Assembly (NCBI GenBank): GCA_947505055.1
Contig: CANNLO010000344.1
Location: 1 to 5,266, forward strand
Source: Methylococcaceae bacterium
Lineage (GTDB): Bacteria; Pseudomonadota; Gammaproteobacteria; Methylococcales; Methylomonadaceae
DNA length: 5,266 nt
Direction of reading: 5' to 3'
The notes under the pieces were generated by a model. The model was not told the DNA's origin and made no database searches. It saw only the letters and a list, made by a program, of their open reading frames with translations. Positions 1-5,266 of the stretch are shown one piece after another. How positions within the stretch are numbered: the first letter of the stretch is position 1; every line of letters begins with the position of its first letter. Position numbers and translations under genes: made by a program.

Positions 1-409
1 GGCGTGCGATACCGAATTCAGCATCATTGCTTTGATCGGGGTAATTTTACTGATCGGTATCGTCAAAAAGAATGCCATCATGATGATTGATTTTGCCTTG
101 TATGCCGAACGCGAACTGGGTCTGGATTCGCGTGAGGCTATTTTTCAAGCCTGTGCGCTGCGATTCAGACCGATTATGATGACAACATTGGCAGCGTTGT
201 TTGGAGCTTTGCCGCTGGCGTTGGGTAGCGGTTATGGCACGGAACTGCGTCAACCGTTAGGTATTTCAATCGTTGGTGGTTTGATTTTTAGTCAACTGTT
301 GACCTTGTACACCACGCCAGTCGTTTATATTTATCTTGATCGTTTTCGGCTTTGGTTTCACCGTCGCTTTCTTAACCGCACCGCGCCCTCGGCGGATAAA
401 CTTGTATAG
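1..409 (+). CDS. mdtC: RND multidrug efflux permease, MdtC/MuxC type (C-terminal part)
   Basis: The 3' end of an inner-membrane proton-driven drug exporter; the reading frame is open from base 2 and the start lies outside the window. The 135 visible residues cover transmembrane helices 10-12 by comparison with AcrB. They include the segment [17 protein letters not shown] after TM10, then [20 protein letters not shown] (TM11), then [10 protein letters not shown] leading into TM12 with [11 protein letters not shown]. These strings are near-identical in E. coli MdtC and slightly less so in MdtB, so the MdtB/MdtC/MuxB/MuxC branch is clear, while the exact subunit name is inferred. Family members are about 1,030 residues, so roughly 13% is seen. 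In this branch two different permeases usually work together with one periplasmic adaptor. The outer-membrane factor gene follows after 6 bases, indicating one operon. The C-terminus ends in a short basic cytoplasmic tail, as expected. Confidence 0.95.
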   Translation, partial: ACDTEFSIIALIGVILLIGIVKKNAIMMIDFALYAERELGLDSREAIFQACALRFRPIMMTTLAALFGALPLALGSGYGTELRQPLGISIVGGLIFSQLLTLYTTPVVYIYLDRFRLWFHRRFLNRTAPSADKLV

Positions 410-415
410 ATTTCC

Positions 416-1894
416 ATGAATATTCGCACTATACCCACGTTGATTTTTTCATTATTGACTGCGCATTTGGCGGGTTGCACTGTAGGCCCGGATTATGTGC
501 GTCCCCAGGCCGCCAAGCCTGAAGAATTCAAAGAACTTAAGGGCTGGAAACAAGCACAGCCGCTGGATAACGTCTTGCCAGACAAGTGGTGGGAAATCTT
601 TAAAGATGCTCAACTCAATGGTTTGGAAGAGCAGGTCAATATTGCCAATCAGTCTATCGCTCAGGCCGAAGCTCAATATCGGCAGGCGCAATCGCTGGTG
701 CAATCTGCCGCTGCCGCTTATTTTCCTATGGCTACAACGACGGCAACGGTCAATCATTTTCGGGCCGCCAGCGGTCAGAGTGTCGCCGTTTCTGGCGTCA
801 AATATCTGTTTGGCGGTGTAGTCAGTGCTGCTTGGGCACCCGATTTGTGGGGCGGCGTGCGGAGACAGGTTGAAGCCAGTGAAGCTGGCGCCCAAGCCAG
901 TGCCGGTGCCTTGCAGGCTCTGCGTTTAACCACCCAAACTACCCTGGCCCAAAGTTACTTTCAACTGAGGTTGTTGGATGCCCAAACAAAACTCTTGAAC
1001 GACACTATAGCGACCTACGATAAAACAATTAAAATCACCCAAAATCGTTATGCGGCGGGTATAGCGGCAAAATCTGAAATTGTTCAGGCTGAAACTCAGT
1101 TGGAATCAGCACGGGCACAAGCGATTAATCTGGGCGTACAAAGAGCGCAATTAGAACATGCTATTGCGGTGTTAATCGGCAAGCCTCCGTCTGAACTTAG
1201 CATAATGATTGCTCCGTTCAATACACACTTGCCTTCAATTCCGGTTAGTCTGCCGTCACAATTATTAGAGCGCAGACCTGACATCGCTGCGGCTGAACGC
1301 TCGGCGGCTTCTGCCAATGCACAAATAGGCGTAGCCAAAGCAGCCTATTTCCCGAATCTGAATCTGGCTGCTTCCGATGGTCAACAAGCCACGCTACTTT
1401 CAAATGTGTTAACGCAGGGCGCACGTTATTGGGCCTTGGGTCCGGCTGCTTTGGCGTTACCTTTGTTTGACGGCGGCTCTCGGGCTGCGAAGATGCAACA
1501 ATCGATCGATAATTATGATGCCAGTGCAGCGGCTTATCGTCTGGCTGTATTGACAGGATTTCAACAGGTTGAAGACAATTTGGCCGCCTTGCGGATTCTG
1601 GAAGAAGAAGCACAGGTGCAGAACAAAGCCGTAGAGGCCGCGCACAGAGCGGTTGAGTTAACGACTAATCAATATAAGGCAGGGATTGTTAGTTATCTTA
1701 ATGTGATGGTGAGTCAAACAGCGGTGCTTGCGAATGAGAAAACCGCTGTCGATCTTCAGGGACAGCGTCTGAACGCTTCCGTCTTGCTGGCGCAAGCTTT
1801 GGGCGGCGGTTGGAATCTGTCAAAACTGCCTACCAAGGATCAAGCCGGTGGCGAGGTTAAGTGGTCGCAGTTTCTACCTATTCCGTTAAACTGA
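416..1894 (+). CDS. Outer-membrane factor lipoprotein of an RND efflux system (OprM/NodT family)
   Basis: A 492-residue TolC-like channel that would connect the RND pump to the outside across the outer membrane. The N-terminus is a lipoprotein signal with lipobox LAGC, lipidated Cys21, followed by TVGPDYVRP, a hallmark of the NodT/OprM family. Thr at +2 gives no inner-membrane retention signal. Two outer membrane efflux (TolC) repeats follow: the first around residues 55-260 with long Ala/Gln-rich helices and an AWAPDLWGGVRR segment, the second from about residue 280, opening with the family signature ERRPDI (285-290), then AERSAASANAQIGVAKAAYFP. Length is normal and the gene is intact. The ATG at 416 is chosen because it begins directly with the signal peptide; the Shine-Dalgarno sequence before it is poor, so translation may be coupled to the permease gene ending 6 bases upstream. 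The exported substrate cannot be told from sequence. Confidence 0.95.
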   Translation: MNIRTIPTLIFSLLTAHLAGCTVGPDYVRPQAAKPEEFKELKGWKQAQPLDNVLPDKWWEIFKDAQLNGLEEQVNIANQSIAQAEAQYRQAQSLVQSAAAAYFPMATTTATVNHFRAASGQSVAVSGVKYLFGGVVSAAWAPDLWGGVRRQVEASEAGAQASAGALQALRLTTQTTLAQSYFQLRLLDAQTKLLNDTIATYDKTIKITQNRYAAGIAAKSEIVQAETQLESARAQAINLGVQRAQLEHAIAVLIGKPPSELSIMIAPFNTHLPSIPVSLPSQLLERRPDIAAAERSAASANAQIGVAKAAYFPNLNLAASDGQQATLLSNVLTQGARYWALGPAALALPLFDGGSRAAKMQQSIDNYDASAAAYRLAVLTGFQQVEDNLAALRILEEEAQVQNKAVEAAHRAVELTTNQYKAGIVSYLNVMVSQTAVLANEKTAVDLQGQRLNASVLLAQALGGGWNLSKLPTKDQAGGEVKWSQFLPIPLN

Positions 1895-1901
1895 TGACTG
1901 T

Positions 1902-1943
1902 TTTTTCTTGTTAAGAAGATTTGGTTTTAAGTCGAGCTGACTT
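1902..1943. terminator. Weak terminator-like hairpins at the convergent gene junction
   Basis: Two small inverted repeats lie between the efflux operon and the EVE gene, which end facing each other. The first is TTCTT (1905-1909) with AAGAA (1913-1917), extendable by a G-U and a U-A pair, in an AU-rich stretch with T runs on the plus strand before and after it. The second is TAAGTC (1928-1933) with GACTTA (1939-1944), which includes the EVE stop codon. Neither is GC-rich and neither has a classical hairpin plus U-tract. They may act as weak bidirectional terminators, or termination may be Rho-dependent or lie further on. The call rests on position as much as sequence. Confidence 0.25.
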
Positions 1944-2400
1944 ATTCCAGTGAAAGAATGTAGTCCCATTGGTCTTTAGTCACGGGCATTATCGATAAGC
2001 GATTGCCACGTCTCACCAGTGCAAGGTCTGCGAGTTGCTCATGGGGCTTTAATTCTTTAAGGCTGAGGGTGCGACACAAGGTTTTTACAAATTTAACGTC
2101 GACCATCATCCAGCGAGGGTCTTGGGGGTCACTTTTGGGATCAAAATGCGGATCATCAGGATCGAAGGCAAGAAAATCAGGGTAGCCTTCTTTAACGATT
2201 TCCATAATGCCGACGATACCGGGCATTTCACAATTGGAATGATAAAAGAACACCTGATCACCCAGCTTCATCTCGTCACGCATCATGTTTCTGGCCTGAT
2301 AATTACGGACGCCGTCCCAATGTTCGGTTTGGTCAGGTCGGTTAATCAGATCATTAATCCCGAACGTATCCGGTTCGGATTTCATTAGCCAGTAGTTCAT
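1942..2400 (-). CDS. EVE domain-containing protein (THYN1/DUF55-like, PUA superfamily)
   Basis: A 152-residue stand-alone EVE domain protein, full length for the family. It starts with the family's typical MNYWLMKSEPDTF, then HWDGVRNYQARN (residues 27-38), LGDQVFFYHSNC (46-57), PGIVGIMEIVKEGYPD (60-75), an acidic FDPDDPHFDPKSDP linker, RWMMVDVKFVKTL (96-108), and a C-terminal NRLSIMPVTKDQWDYI. The conserved W, GVRNYQARN and YHSN segments form the nucleotide-binding pocket of this PUA/YTH-like fold. The family is known or proposed to bind modified bases in DNA or RNA; the physiological target of such bacterial stand-alone proteins is not established. It lies directly downstream of the 6S RNA gene on the same strand, with about 45 bases between, so it is probably expressed by read-through from ssrS or zapA. 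No good Shine-Dalgarno sequence precedes the ATG. The start is fixed by family alignment. Confidence 0.93.
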   Translation of the reverse strand: MNYWLMKSEPDTFGINDLINRPDQTEHWDGVRNYQARNMMRDEMKLGDQVFFYHSNCEMPGIVGIMEIVKEGYPDFLAFDPDDPHFDPKSDPQDPRWMMVDVKFVKTLCRTLSLKELKPHEQLADLALVRRGNRLSIMPVTKDQWDYILSLE

Positions 2401-2445
2401 GATTATTTATTTCGAGGTGAGTTAGTGTGCGGCAGATATTTTTAT

Positions 2446-2632
2446 GGTGCATCTCCCGCCTGCGCCGTAATGTGCTTTCGTCCTTGAACCGAAGGTTCAA
2501 GTGGGGACATGGTCGGAAAATCAGGCTTCCCGTATAAAACGGGCATGCACACCAAAACCGGAATCTGCCCCCGGGGTAAAAACAGGTTCAGGAAACACCC
2601 AGCACACTCTCGAATGCCGCAGGAGATGCGAA
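2446..2632 (-). ncRNA. ssrS: 6S RNA
   Basis: 6S RNA mimics an open promoter, binds sigma-70 RNA polymerase and reduces transcription in stationary phase. On the minus strand I see a closing stem GCATCTCC (2628-2621) with GGAGATGC (2456-2449), extended by GTGTGC pairing with GCACAT further in. There is an apical hairpin CCCGT/ACGGG (2543-2539 and 2533-2529) followed by GGAAGCCT, matching E. coli CCGAGAAGCCU. The 8-bp hairpin CTTGAACC/GGTTCAAG (2501-2494 and 2490-2483) is identical in its arms to E. coli 6S, with triloop UUC instead of AAG. The unpaired region between the stems fits the central bubble. About 187 nt matches the usual length. The position immediately downstream of zapA is the canonical one. 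Exact ends are estimated from the stem and may be off by several bases. RNA-seq ends or an Rfam RF00013 search would settle them. Confidence 0.92.
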
Positions 2633-2637
2633 CAGAT

Positions 2638-2666
2638 AGTGTAGCGGGATTTACTGATTTTCTAAA
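2638..2666 (-). promoter_or_regulatory. Putative sigma-70 promoter of 6S RNA
   Basis: On the minus strand a TTTAGA (2666-2661) and a TACACT (2643-2638) are separated by 17 bases, each matching 4 of 6 consensus positions. A start about 5-8 bases downstream would fall at 2633-2630, just where the 6S closing stem begins. The -35 box overlaps the last codons of zapA, as is common when ssrS has its own promoter in addition to read-through from zapA. This is predicted from sequence only. Confidence 0.45.
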
Positions 2667-2950
2667 ATGTTTTCTATTTTGTGACTCATTTTTGTTAGAC
2701 ATTCACTCAAGGTCTTATTGAGCATTTCGTTCTGGGTTTTCATCAGTTGCAACTCATGAGCCAAATTAAGAGCCGCCATCACCGCGATTTTGTCCGCACC
2801 CGCTACTTTGCCAGAGTCACGCATTTGACGCATTTGCACATCCAGATTTTGGGCTGACTGGAGCAGATCGCTTTGCTCATCTGGTGCGCAGGCAATTTTG
2901 TATTCTTTGCCCATAATGGTCAAAGATACAGGCATTGGCTTTTTGTTCAT
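2651..2950 (-). CDS. zapA: Cell division protein ZapA
   Basis: A 99-residue cytoplasmic protein that crosslinks FtsZ protofilaments and stabilises the Z-ring. The N-terminal part (residues 6-35), PVSLTIMGKEYKIACAPDEQ, is the typical ZapA beta-hairpin fold with the conserved I-x-G-K/R-x-Y pattern followed by a helix (SDLLQSAQNLDVQMRQMRD). The section GADKIAVMAALNLAHEL (51-67) is the most conserved stretch of the family, and residues 68-99 form the dimerising coiled-coil helix. It is somewhat shorter than E. coli ZapA (109 aa) but complete. The start is supported by GGAGAA (2962-2957), 6 bases before the ATG. The ATG overlaps the stop of the upstream coiled-coil gene (ATGA), so the two are likely translationally coupled. 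The 6S RNA gene follows about 20 bases after the stop. Confidence 0.95.
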   Translation of the reverse strand: MNKKPMPVSLTIMGKEYKIACAPDEQSDLLQSAQNLDVQMRQMRDSGKVAGADKIAVMAALNLAHELQLMKTQNEMLNKTLSECLTKMSHKIENILENQ

Positions 2951-3168
2951 GATCCGTTCTCCATTGCTTTCAGTCGACTAATCATCGCTTCAACCCGGGT
3001 TCTGGCCAGTGTGGTTTTTTCCAGAAGCTTGGCTTTTTCACGCACTAAAGAGTCTTGCCTGGTTTTAAGCGATTTATTTTCATTTGTGACGTTGGCGTAC
3101 TGCTCAATAAGCTTATCCAGCTTTGCTTCGAGGTTTTTTAATTCTAAAGATTGAGTTGATTGTGTCAT
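2947..3168 (-). CDS. Small coiled-coil protein, TIGR02449 family (ZapB-like)
   Basis: A 73-residue protein made almost entirely of one coiled coil: from residue 8 on, leucines and other hydrophobics recur in heptads (LELKNLEAKLDKLIEQ, then NENKSLKTRQDSLVREKAKLL, then RVEAMISRLKAME). It has no signal peptide or membrane segment and is rich in Lys/Glu. Sequence and position just before zapA identify it as the TIGR02449 family, found in gammaproteobacteria such as Pseudomonas. In length, heptad layout and ending (RxExMxxRLxxME) it resembles E. coli ZapB, which binds ZapA; a role in the Z-ring with ZapA is therefore an inference from resemblance and coupling, not shown. The stop codon overlaps the zapA start by four bases. 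No clear Shine-Dalgarno sequence precedes the ATG at 3168; the start is supported by the usual family length. Confidence 0.85.
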   Translation of the reverse strand: MTQSTQSLELKNLEAKLDKLIEQYANVTNENKSLKTRQDSLVREKAKLLEKTTLARTRVEAMISRLKAMENGS

Positions 3169-3312
3169 GGTGATAACTAGATTATTGCAAGCAAGTTGAT
3201 ACGCAATATTTTACGCCTTTACCCGATGATTCAATATTAACAAATATTATACAAGTTAATAATCAATGGTAGCATAAGCGATATTTTTAGTACGCGATAG
3301 TGAAATTATTAT
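3169..3312. promoter_or_regulatory. AT-rich divergent intergenic region between the zapA and ygfB units
   Basis: These 144 bases separate two divergent transcription units and must hold both of their promoters. The region is markedly richer in A and T than the flanking genes. The clearest element is a perfect TATAAT for the minus strand (listed separately). For the plus strand I see only imperfect candidates, for example TTGCAA (3185-3190) with TATTTT (3207-3212) at 16-base spacing, which would leave a leader of about 95 bases before ygfB. I find no convincing operator palindrome, riboswitch or small gene here. Confidence 0.55.
3246..3251 (-). promoter_or_regulatory. Candidate -10 box for the coiled-coil gene / zapA / 6S unit
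   Basis: A perfect TATAAT on the minus strand, preceded by CTTG, with transcription predicted to begin near 3240 and give a leader of about 70 bases before the ATG at 3168. No good -35 hexamer lies 16-18 bases upstream, so the promoter would be weak or activator-dependent, or the match may be chance in AT-rich DNA. Confidence 0.35.
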
Positions 3313-3852
3313 ATGGAATCTATGTCTTACCCAATAATTAATGAAATAGTTGTAAAAAGCGATGCTGAACTTTCGGCCGCACAAGCTCACGGTATGGCGA
3401 CGGGCATGTTGTGTGTCAATGAGCAGACGCAAAGTGATACCTGGTTAGCCGAGTTCTTTTTACATGGCGCAGAGGTTGATAACAATGATCTTGCGACATT
3501 AGAAGATTTGTTTGAGATCACGCAAAGCCAGTTAACTAGCGATGACTTTGACTTTGATTTGCTTTTGCCAGGTGATGATGATTCATTATTGAGTGAGCAG
3601 GTCGAAGCCTTAAGCTATTGGTGTCAGGGATTTTTAATGGGTATCAGTTTTGCGCATGATTCCTCTGAGTGGTCTAAGGAAGCGACGGAAATCCTGAAAG
3701 ACATTGTCGAGTTTACCAAACTTGATACCGAGGTAGAAGGTGAGGAAGATGAAAGTGATTTCATGGAAATATCTGAATACATCAGATCGGCAGTTTTGTT
3801 GTTGCGGAGCGAAATAAATACCATAGATGAAAGGCCCAAGACACAAGGTTAA
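3313..3852 (+). CDS. ygfB: UPF0149 family protein YgfB
   Basis: A 179-residue acidic, all-helical cytoplasmic protein of the UPF0149 (YgfB/YecA-like) family. Family landmarks are AQAHGMATGMLC (residues 24-34), the FDFDLLLPGDDDSL stretch (79-92), EALSYWCQGFLMGISF (98-113), and the C-terminal acidic linker with EISEYIRSAVLLLRSEI (152-168). All align with E. coli YgfB, and the length is normal. In Pseudomonas aeruginosa YgfB is reported to counter the activator AlpA and so affect ampDh3 expression and beta-lactam resistance; whether this holds here is unknown. It is first in a plus-strand unit with pepP and ubiH, a conserved order. Start choice is uncertain: the ATG at 3313 has no clear Shine-Dalgarno sequence, and the ATG at 3322 (giving MSYPIINEI) is preceded by GGA only 4 bases upstream. 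Confidence 0.92.
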   Translation: MESMSYPIINEIVVKSDAELSAAQAHGMATGMLCVNEQTQSDTWLAEFFLHGAEVDNNDLATLEDLFEITQSQLTSDDFDFDLLLPGDDDSLLSEQVEALSYWCQGFLMGISFAHDSSEWSKEATEILKDIVEFTKLDTEVEGEEDESDFMEISEYIRSAVLLLRSEINTIDERPKTQG

Positions 3853-3898
3853 AGATAAATTTTTTTACTAATCACCTTGAACCTTTTAACTTGAACCT
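3844..3898 (+). repeat. Tandem CTTGAACCT repeats and inverted repeat before pepP
   Basis: The 55-base gap between ygfB and pepP contains two copies of CTTGAACCT (3876-3884 and 3890-3898) at a 14-base period. The sequence around the ygfB stop, CAAGGTTAAAG (3844-3854), can pair with CTTTTAACTTG (3883-3893) over about 10 bp with single-base bulges and a loop of about 28 bases. This could be an RNA structure in the ygfB-pepP message, placed where it might influence pepP translation, or a chance feature. A run of seven T (3860-3866) lies inside the loop and is not preceded by a GC-rich stem, so it is not called a terminator. Confidence 0.4.
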
Positions 3899-3907
3899 GA
3901 TTATAAA

Positions 3908-5218
3908 ATGAAACAAACTGAATTTAAAAAACGTCGCAAGCAATTAATGCAACACATCGGCATCGGCAATATTGCTTTAATAGGCAGTGCGTCGACCCGA
4001 ACGCGTAACCGGGACGTGGATTATCCCTTTCGTCAGGATAGCGATTTTTATTATTTAACCGGCTTTAACGAGCCTGATTCCCTGGCTGTTTTTATCCCCG
4101 GACGAAAACAGGGTGAATATATTTTGTTTTGTCGTGAATTTGATGAAAAAAAGGCATTATGGGAAGGCGCTCACGCAGGACTGGAAGGCGCAACCAAAAA
4201 TTATAAGGCCGATGATTCTTTTCCTATCGATGACCTGGATGATATTTTACCGGGCATGCTCGAAGACAAAGGCAAGGTTTATTACCCGATGGGCCGGGAT
4301 TCCGATCTCGACCACAGTTTACTGGTCTGGATAAATAATATCCGCAGTCAGTCCAGAACCGGCGTCAATGCGCCTGGTGAGCTGGTTTCCCTGGAACATG
4401 TCTTACATGAAATGCGTCTTTTCAAGAGTCCCGAAGAGCTTTTACTGATGCGTCGTGCGGCCGAAGTGTCTGCTAATGCGCATATTAAAGCGATGCAAAA
4501 ATGCAAACCTGGACTTTATGAATATCAGATAGAAGCTGAAATTATTTATCATTTTATTCAGGATGGCTTGCGTGCGGTTGCCTATCCCTCAATAGTGGCG
4601 GGCGGCAAAAATGCCTGCGTTTTGCATTACACTGAAAATAACGATAAATTAAAAGCCGGTGATTTATTACTGATTGACGCGGGTGCTGAGTGTGATCATT
4701 ACGCCGCTGATATTACCCGAACTTTTCCTGTTTCCGGACGGTTTAGCGAGCCGCAAAAAAAGCTTTACCAATTGGTTTTGGATGCCCAGGCGGCGGCCCT
4801 TGAACAGATCAAGCCAGGCTTATCCTGGCATTTGGCGCATGAAGCTTCGGTAGAAGTATTAACCAAGGGCTTGGTGTCATTGGGTTTGCTTAAAGGCAGA
4901 GTGTCCAAGCTGATCAAGGATGAAAAATACAAGCAGTTTTATATGCACCGAATCGGCCATTGGTTAGGTATGGATGTGCATGATGTTGGTGATTACAAAG
5001 TTGATAAAGAATGGCGTTTGCTCGAAGCCGGTATGGTGCTCACTGTCGAGCCGGGTTTATATATTCCAGTTGATTGCATGACAGTCGATGAGCAATGGCG
5101 CGGCATAGGCATTCGAATTGAAGATGATATTCTGGTCACTGCTTTGGGGTATGAGGTTTTGACCAGTAGTGCGCCTAAAACTATTGCAGACATTGAAAAC
5201 ATAATGCAGGCAAACTGA
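3908..5218 (+). CDS. pepP: Xaa-Pro aminopeptidase (aminopeptidase P)
   Basis: A 436-residue cytoplasmic metalloenzyme that removes the N-terminal residue from peptides with proline in second position. The N-terminal aminopeptidase P domain (residues 1 to about 130) includes NRDVDYPFRQDSDFYYLTGF, typical of bacterial PepP. The C-terminal pita-bread M24 domain (about 175-428) has all five dinuclear-metal ligands: Asp257 (LLIDAGAE), Asp268 (AADITRTF), His351 (GHWLGMDVHDVG), Glu381 (TVEPGLY) and Glu405 (IRIEDDIL). These correspond to E. coli Asp260, Asp271, His354, Glu383 and Glu406. Catalytic-site histidines equivalent to His350 and His361 (His347 and His358 here) are also present, so the enzyme should be active. 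Length matches the E. coli enzyme (441 aa). The start is set by family alignment; the Shine-Dalgarno sequence is weak. The stop overlaps the ubiH start by one base. Confidence 0.97.
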   Translation: MKQTEFKKRRKQLMQHIGIGNIALIGSASTRTRNRDVDYPFRQDSDFYYLTGFNEPDSLAVFIPGRKQGEYILFCREFDEKKALWEGAHAGLEGATKNYKADDSFPIDDLDDILPGMLEDKGKVYYPMGRDSDLDHSLLVWINNIRSQSRTGVNAPGELVSLEHVLHEMRLFKSPEELLLMRRAAEVSANAHIKAMQKCKPGLYEYQIEAEIIYHFIQDGLRAVAYPSIVAGGKNACVLHYTENNDKLKAGDLLLIDAGAECDHYAADITRTFPVSGRFSEPQKKLYQLVLDAQAAALEQIKPGLSWHLAHEASVEVLTKGLVSLGLLKGRVSKLIKDEKYKQFYMHRIGHWLGMDVHDVGDYKVDKEWRLLEAGMVLTVEPGLYIPVDCMTVDEQWRGIGIRIEDDILVTALGYEVLTSSAPKTIADIENIMQAN

Positions 5219-5266
5219 TGCAACATGATTATGATTTATTGATTGCCGGCGGTGGTTTGGCAGGTA
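5218..5266 (+). CDS. ubiH: 2-octaprenyl-6-methoxyphenol hydroxylase UbiH (N-terminal fragment)
   Basis: The first 16 codons of a gene running off the window, beginning MQHDYDLLIAGGGLAG. This is the N-terminal beta strand and glycine-rich FAD-binding turn (GGGLAG) of a flavoprotein monooxygenase. In the conserved ygfB-pepP-ubiH order this would be UbiH, which hydroxylates a ring carbon in aerobic ubiquinone biosynthesis. The ATG shares one base with the pepP TGA (TGATG), pointing to translational coupling. The motif alone would fit any family member (UbiF, UbiI, UbiM), so the specific name rests on gene order. Confidence 0.8.
   Translation, partial: MQHDYDLLIAGGGLAG

Noticed and set aside
452..895. 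Long antisense open frame within the outer-membrane factor gene
   Set aside because: It lies wholly within a well-supported gene, has no family resemblance and is a by-product of the codon use on the other strand.
2442..2721. Open frames on both strands across the region between the EVE gene and zapA (86 aa minus, 70 aa plus)
   Set aside because: They overlap the 6S RNA gene and the end of zapA in other frames, show no recognisable protein family and no ribosome-binding site; the RNA structure explains the sequence.
3624..3846. Antisense open frames over ygfB
   Set aside because: Low-complexity Ser-rich translations of the acidic ygfB stretch on the other strand, without start signals or homology.
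3860..3866. Run of seven T after ygfB as an intrinsic terminator
   Set aside because: No stable GC-rich stem precedes it, and the conserved ygfB-pepP-ubiH order argues for continued transcription.
3877..3907. TTGAAC ... TATAAA before pepP as a promoter
   Set aside because: The spacing is 19 bases and the -10-like box directly abuts the pepP ATG, so transcription would begin inside the gene.
1..5266. CRISPR array, insertion sequence, phage attachment site, toxin-antitoxin or defence genes
   Set aside because: No regularly spaced repeats, transposase motifs, terminal inverted repeats or tRNA genes were seen; every substantial frame belongs to a known housekeeping or efflux family.

Overview
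This window looks like a chromosomal segment of a gammaproteobacterium. The main evidence is the conserved arrangement TIGR02449-type gene - zapA - 6S RNA on the minus strand, divergent from ygfB (UPF0149) - pepP - ubiH on the plus strand, as around E. coli zapA/ssrS and ygfB/pepP/ubiH and in Pseudomonas. The moderate GC content and the presence of an EVE-domain gene would fit several non-enteric lineages, such as methanotrophs of the Methylococcales. That finer placement is only a guess.

Bases 1-1894 (plus strand) hold the distal end of a multidrug efflux operon. It contains the last 135 residues of an MdtC/MuxC-type RND inner-membrane pump and, 6 bases later, a complete OprM/NodT-type outer-membrane factor lipoprotein. 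Together with an upstream adaptor outside the window, these would form a tripartite pump spanning the envelope. This operon converges on the EVE gene across about 47 bases at 1895-1941, with only weak terminator-like hairpins there.

Bases 1942-3168 (minus strand) read, in transcription order: a 73-aa coiled-coil protein (TIGR02449 type), zapA (FtsZ-ring stabiliser, coupled to the previous gene by an ATGA overlap), the 6S RNA gene ssrS (about 187 nt, RNA polymerase inhibitor), and an EVE-domain protein. The 6S gene has no protein-coding signature. It is recognised from its closing stem, its apical hairpin and the conserved CUUGAACC/GGUUCAAG hairpin. The 5-formyltetrahydrofolate cyclo-ligase gene (ygfA/fau), which commonly follows ssrS, is absent here and the EVE gene takes its place.

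Bases 3169-3312 form an AT-rich divergent promoter region. Bases 3313-5266 (plus strand) carry ygfB, pepP (all five metal ligands present) and the first 16 codons of ubiH, which overlaps the pepP stop codon by one base. This unit links a UPF0149 protein, a proline-specific aminopeptidase and ubiquinone biosynthesis.

Overall this is a conserved housekeeping locus next to an efflux operon. I see no mobile element, CRISPR array, tRNA or rRNA, and nothing I can defend as a new system. The points most worth a second look are the 6S-EVE junction, the small coiled-coil gene coupled to zapA, and short repeats before pepP that match a 6S RNA hairpin arm.
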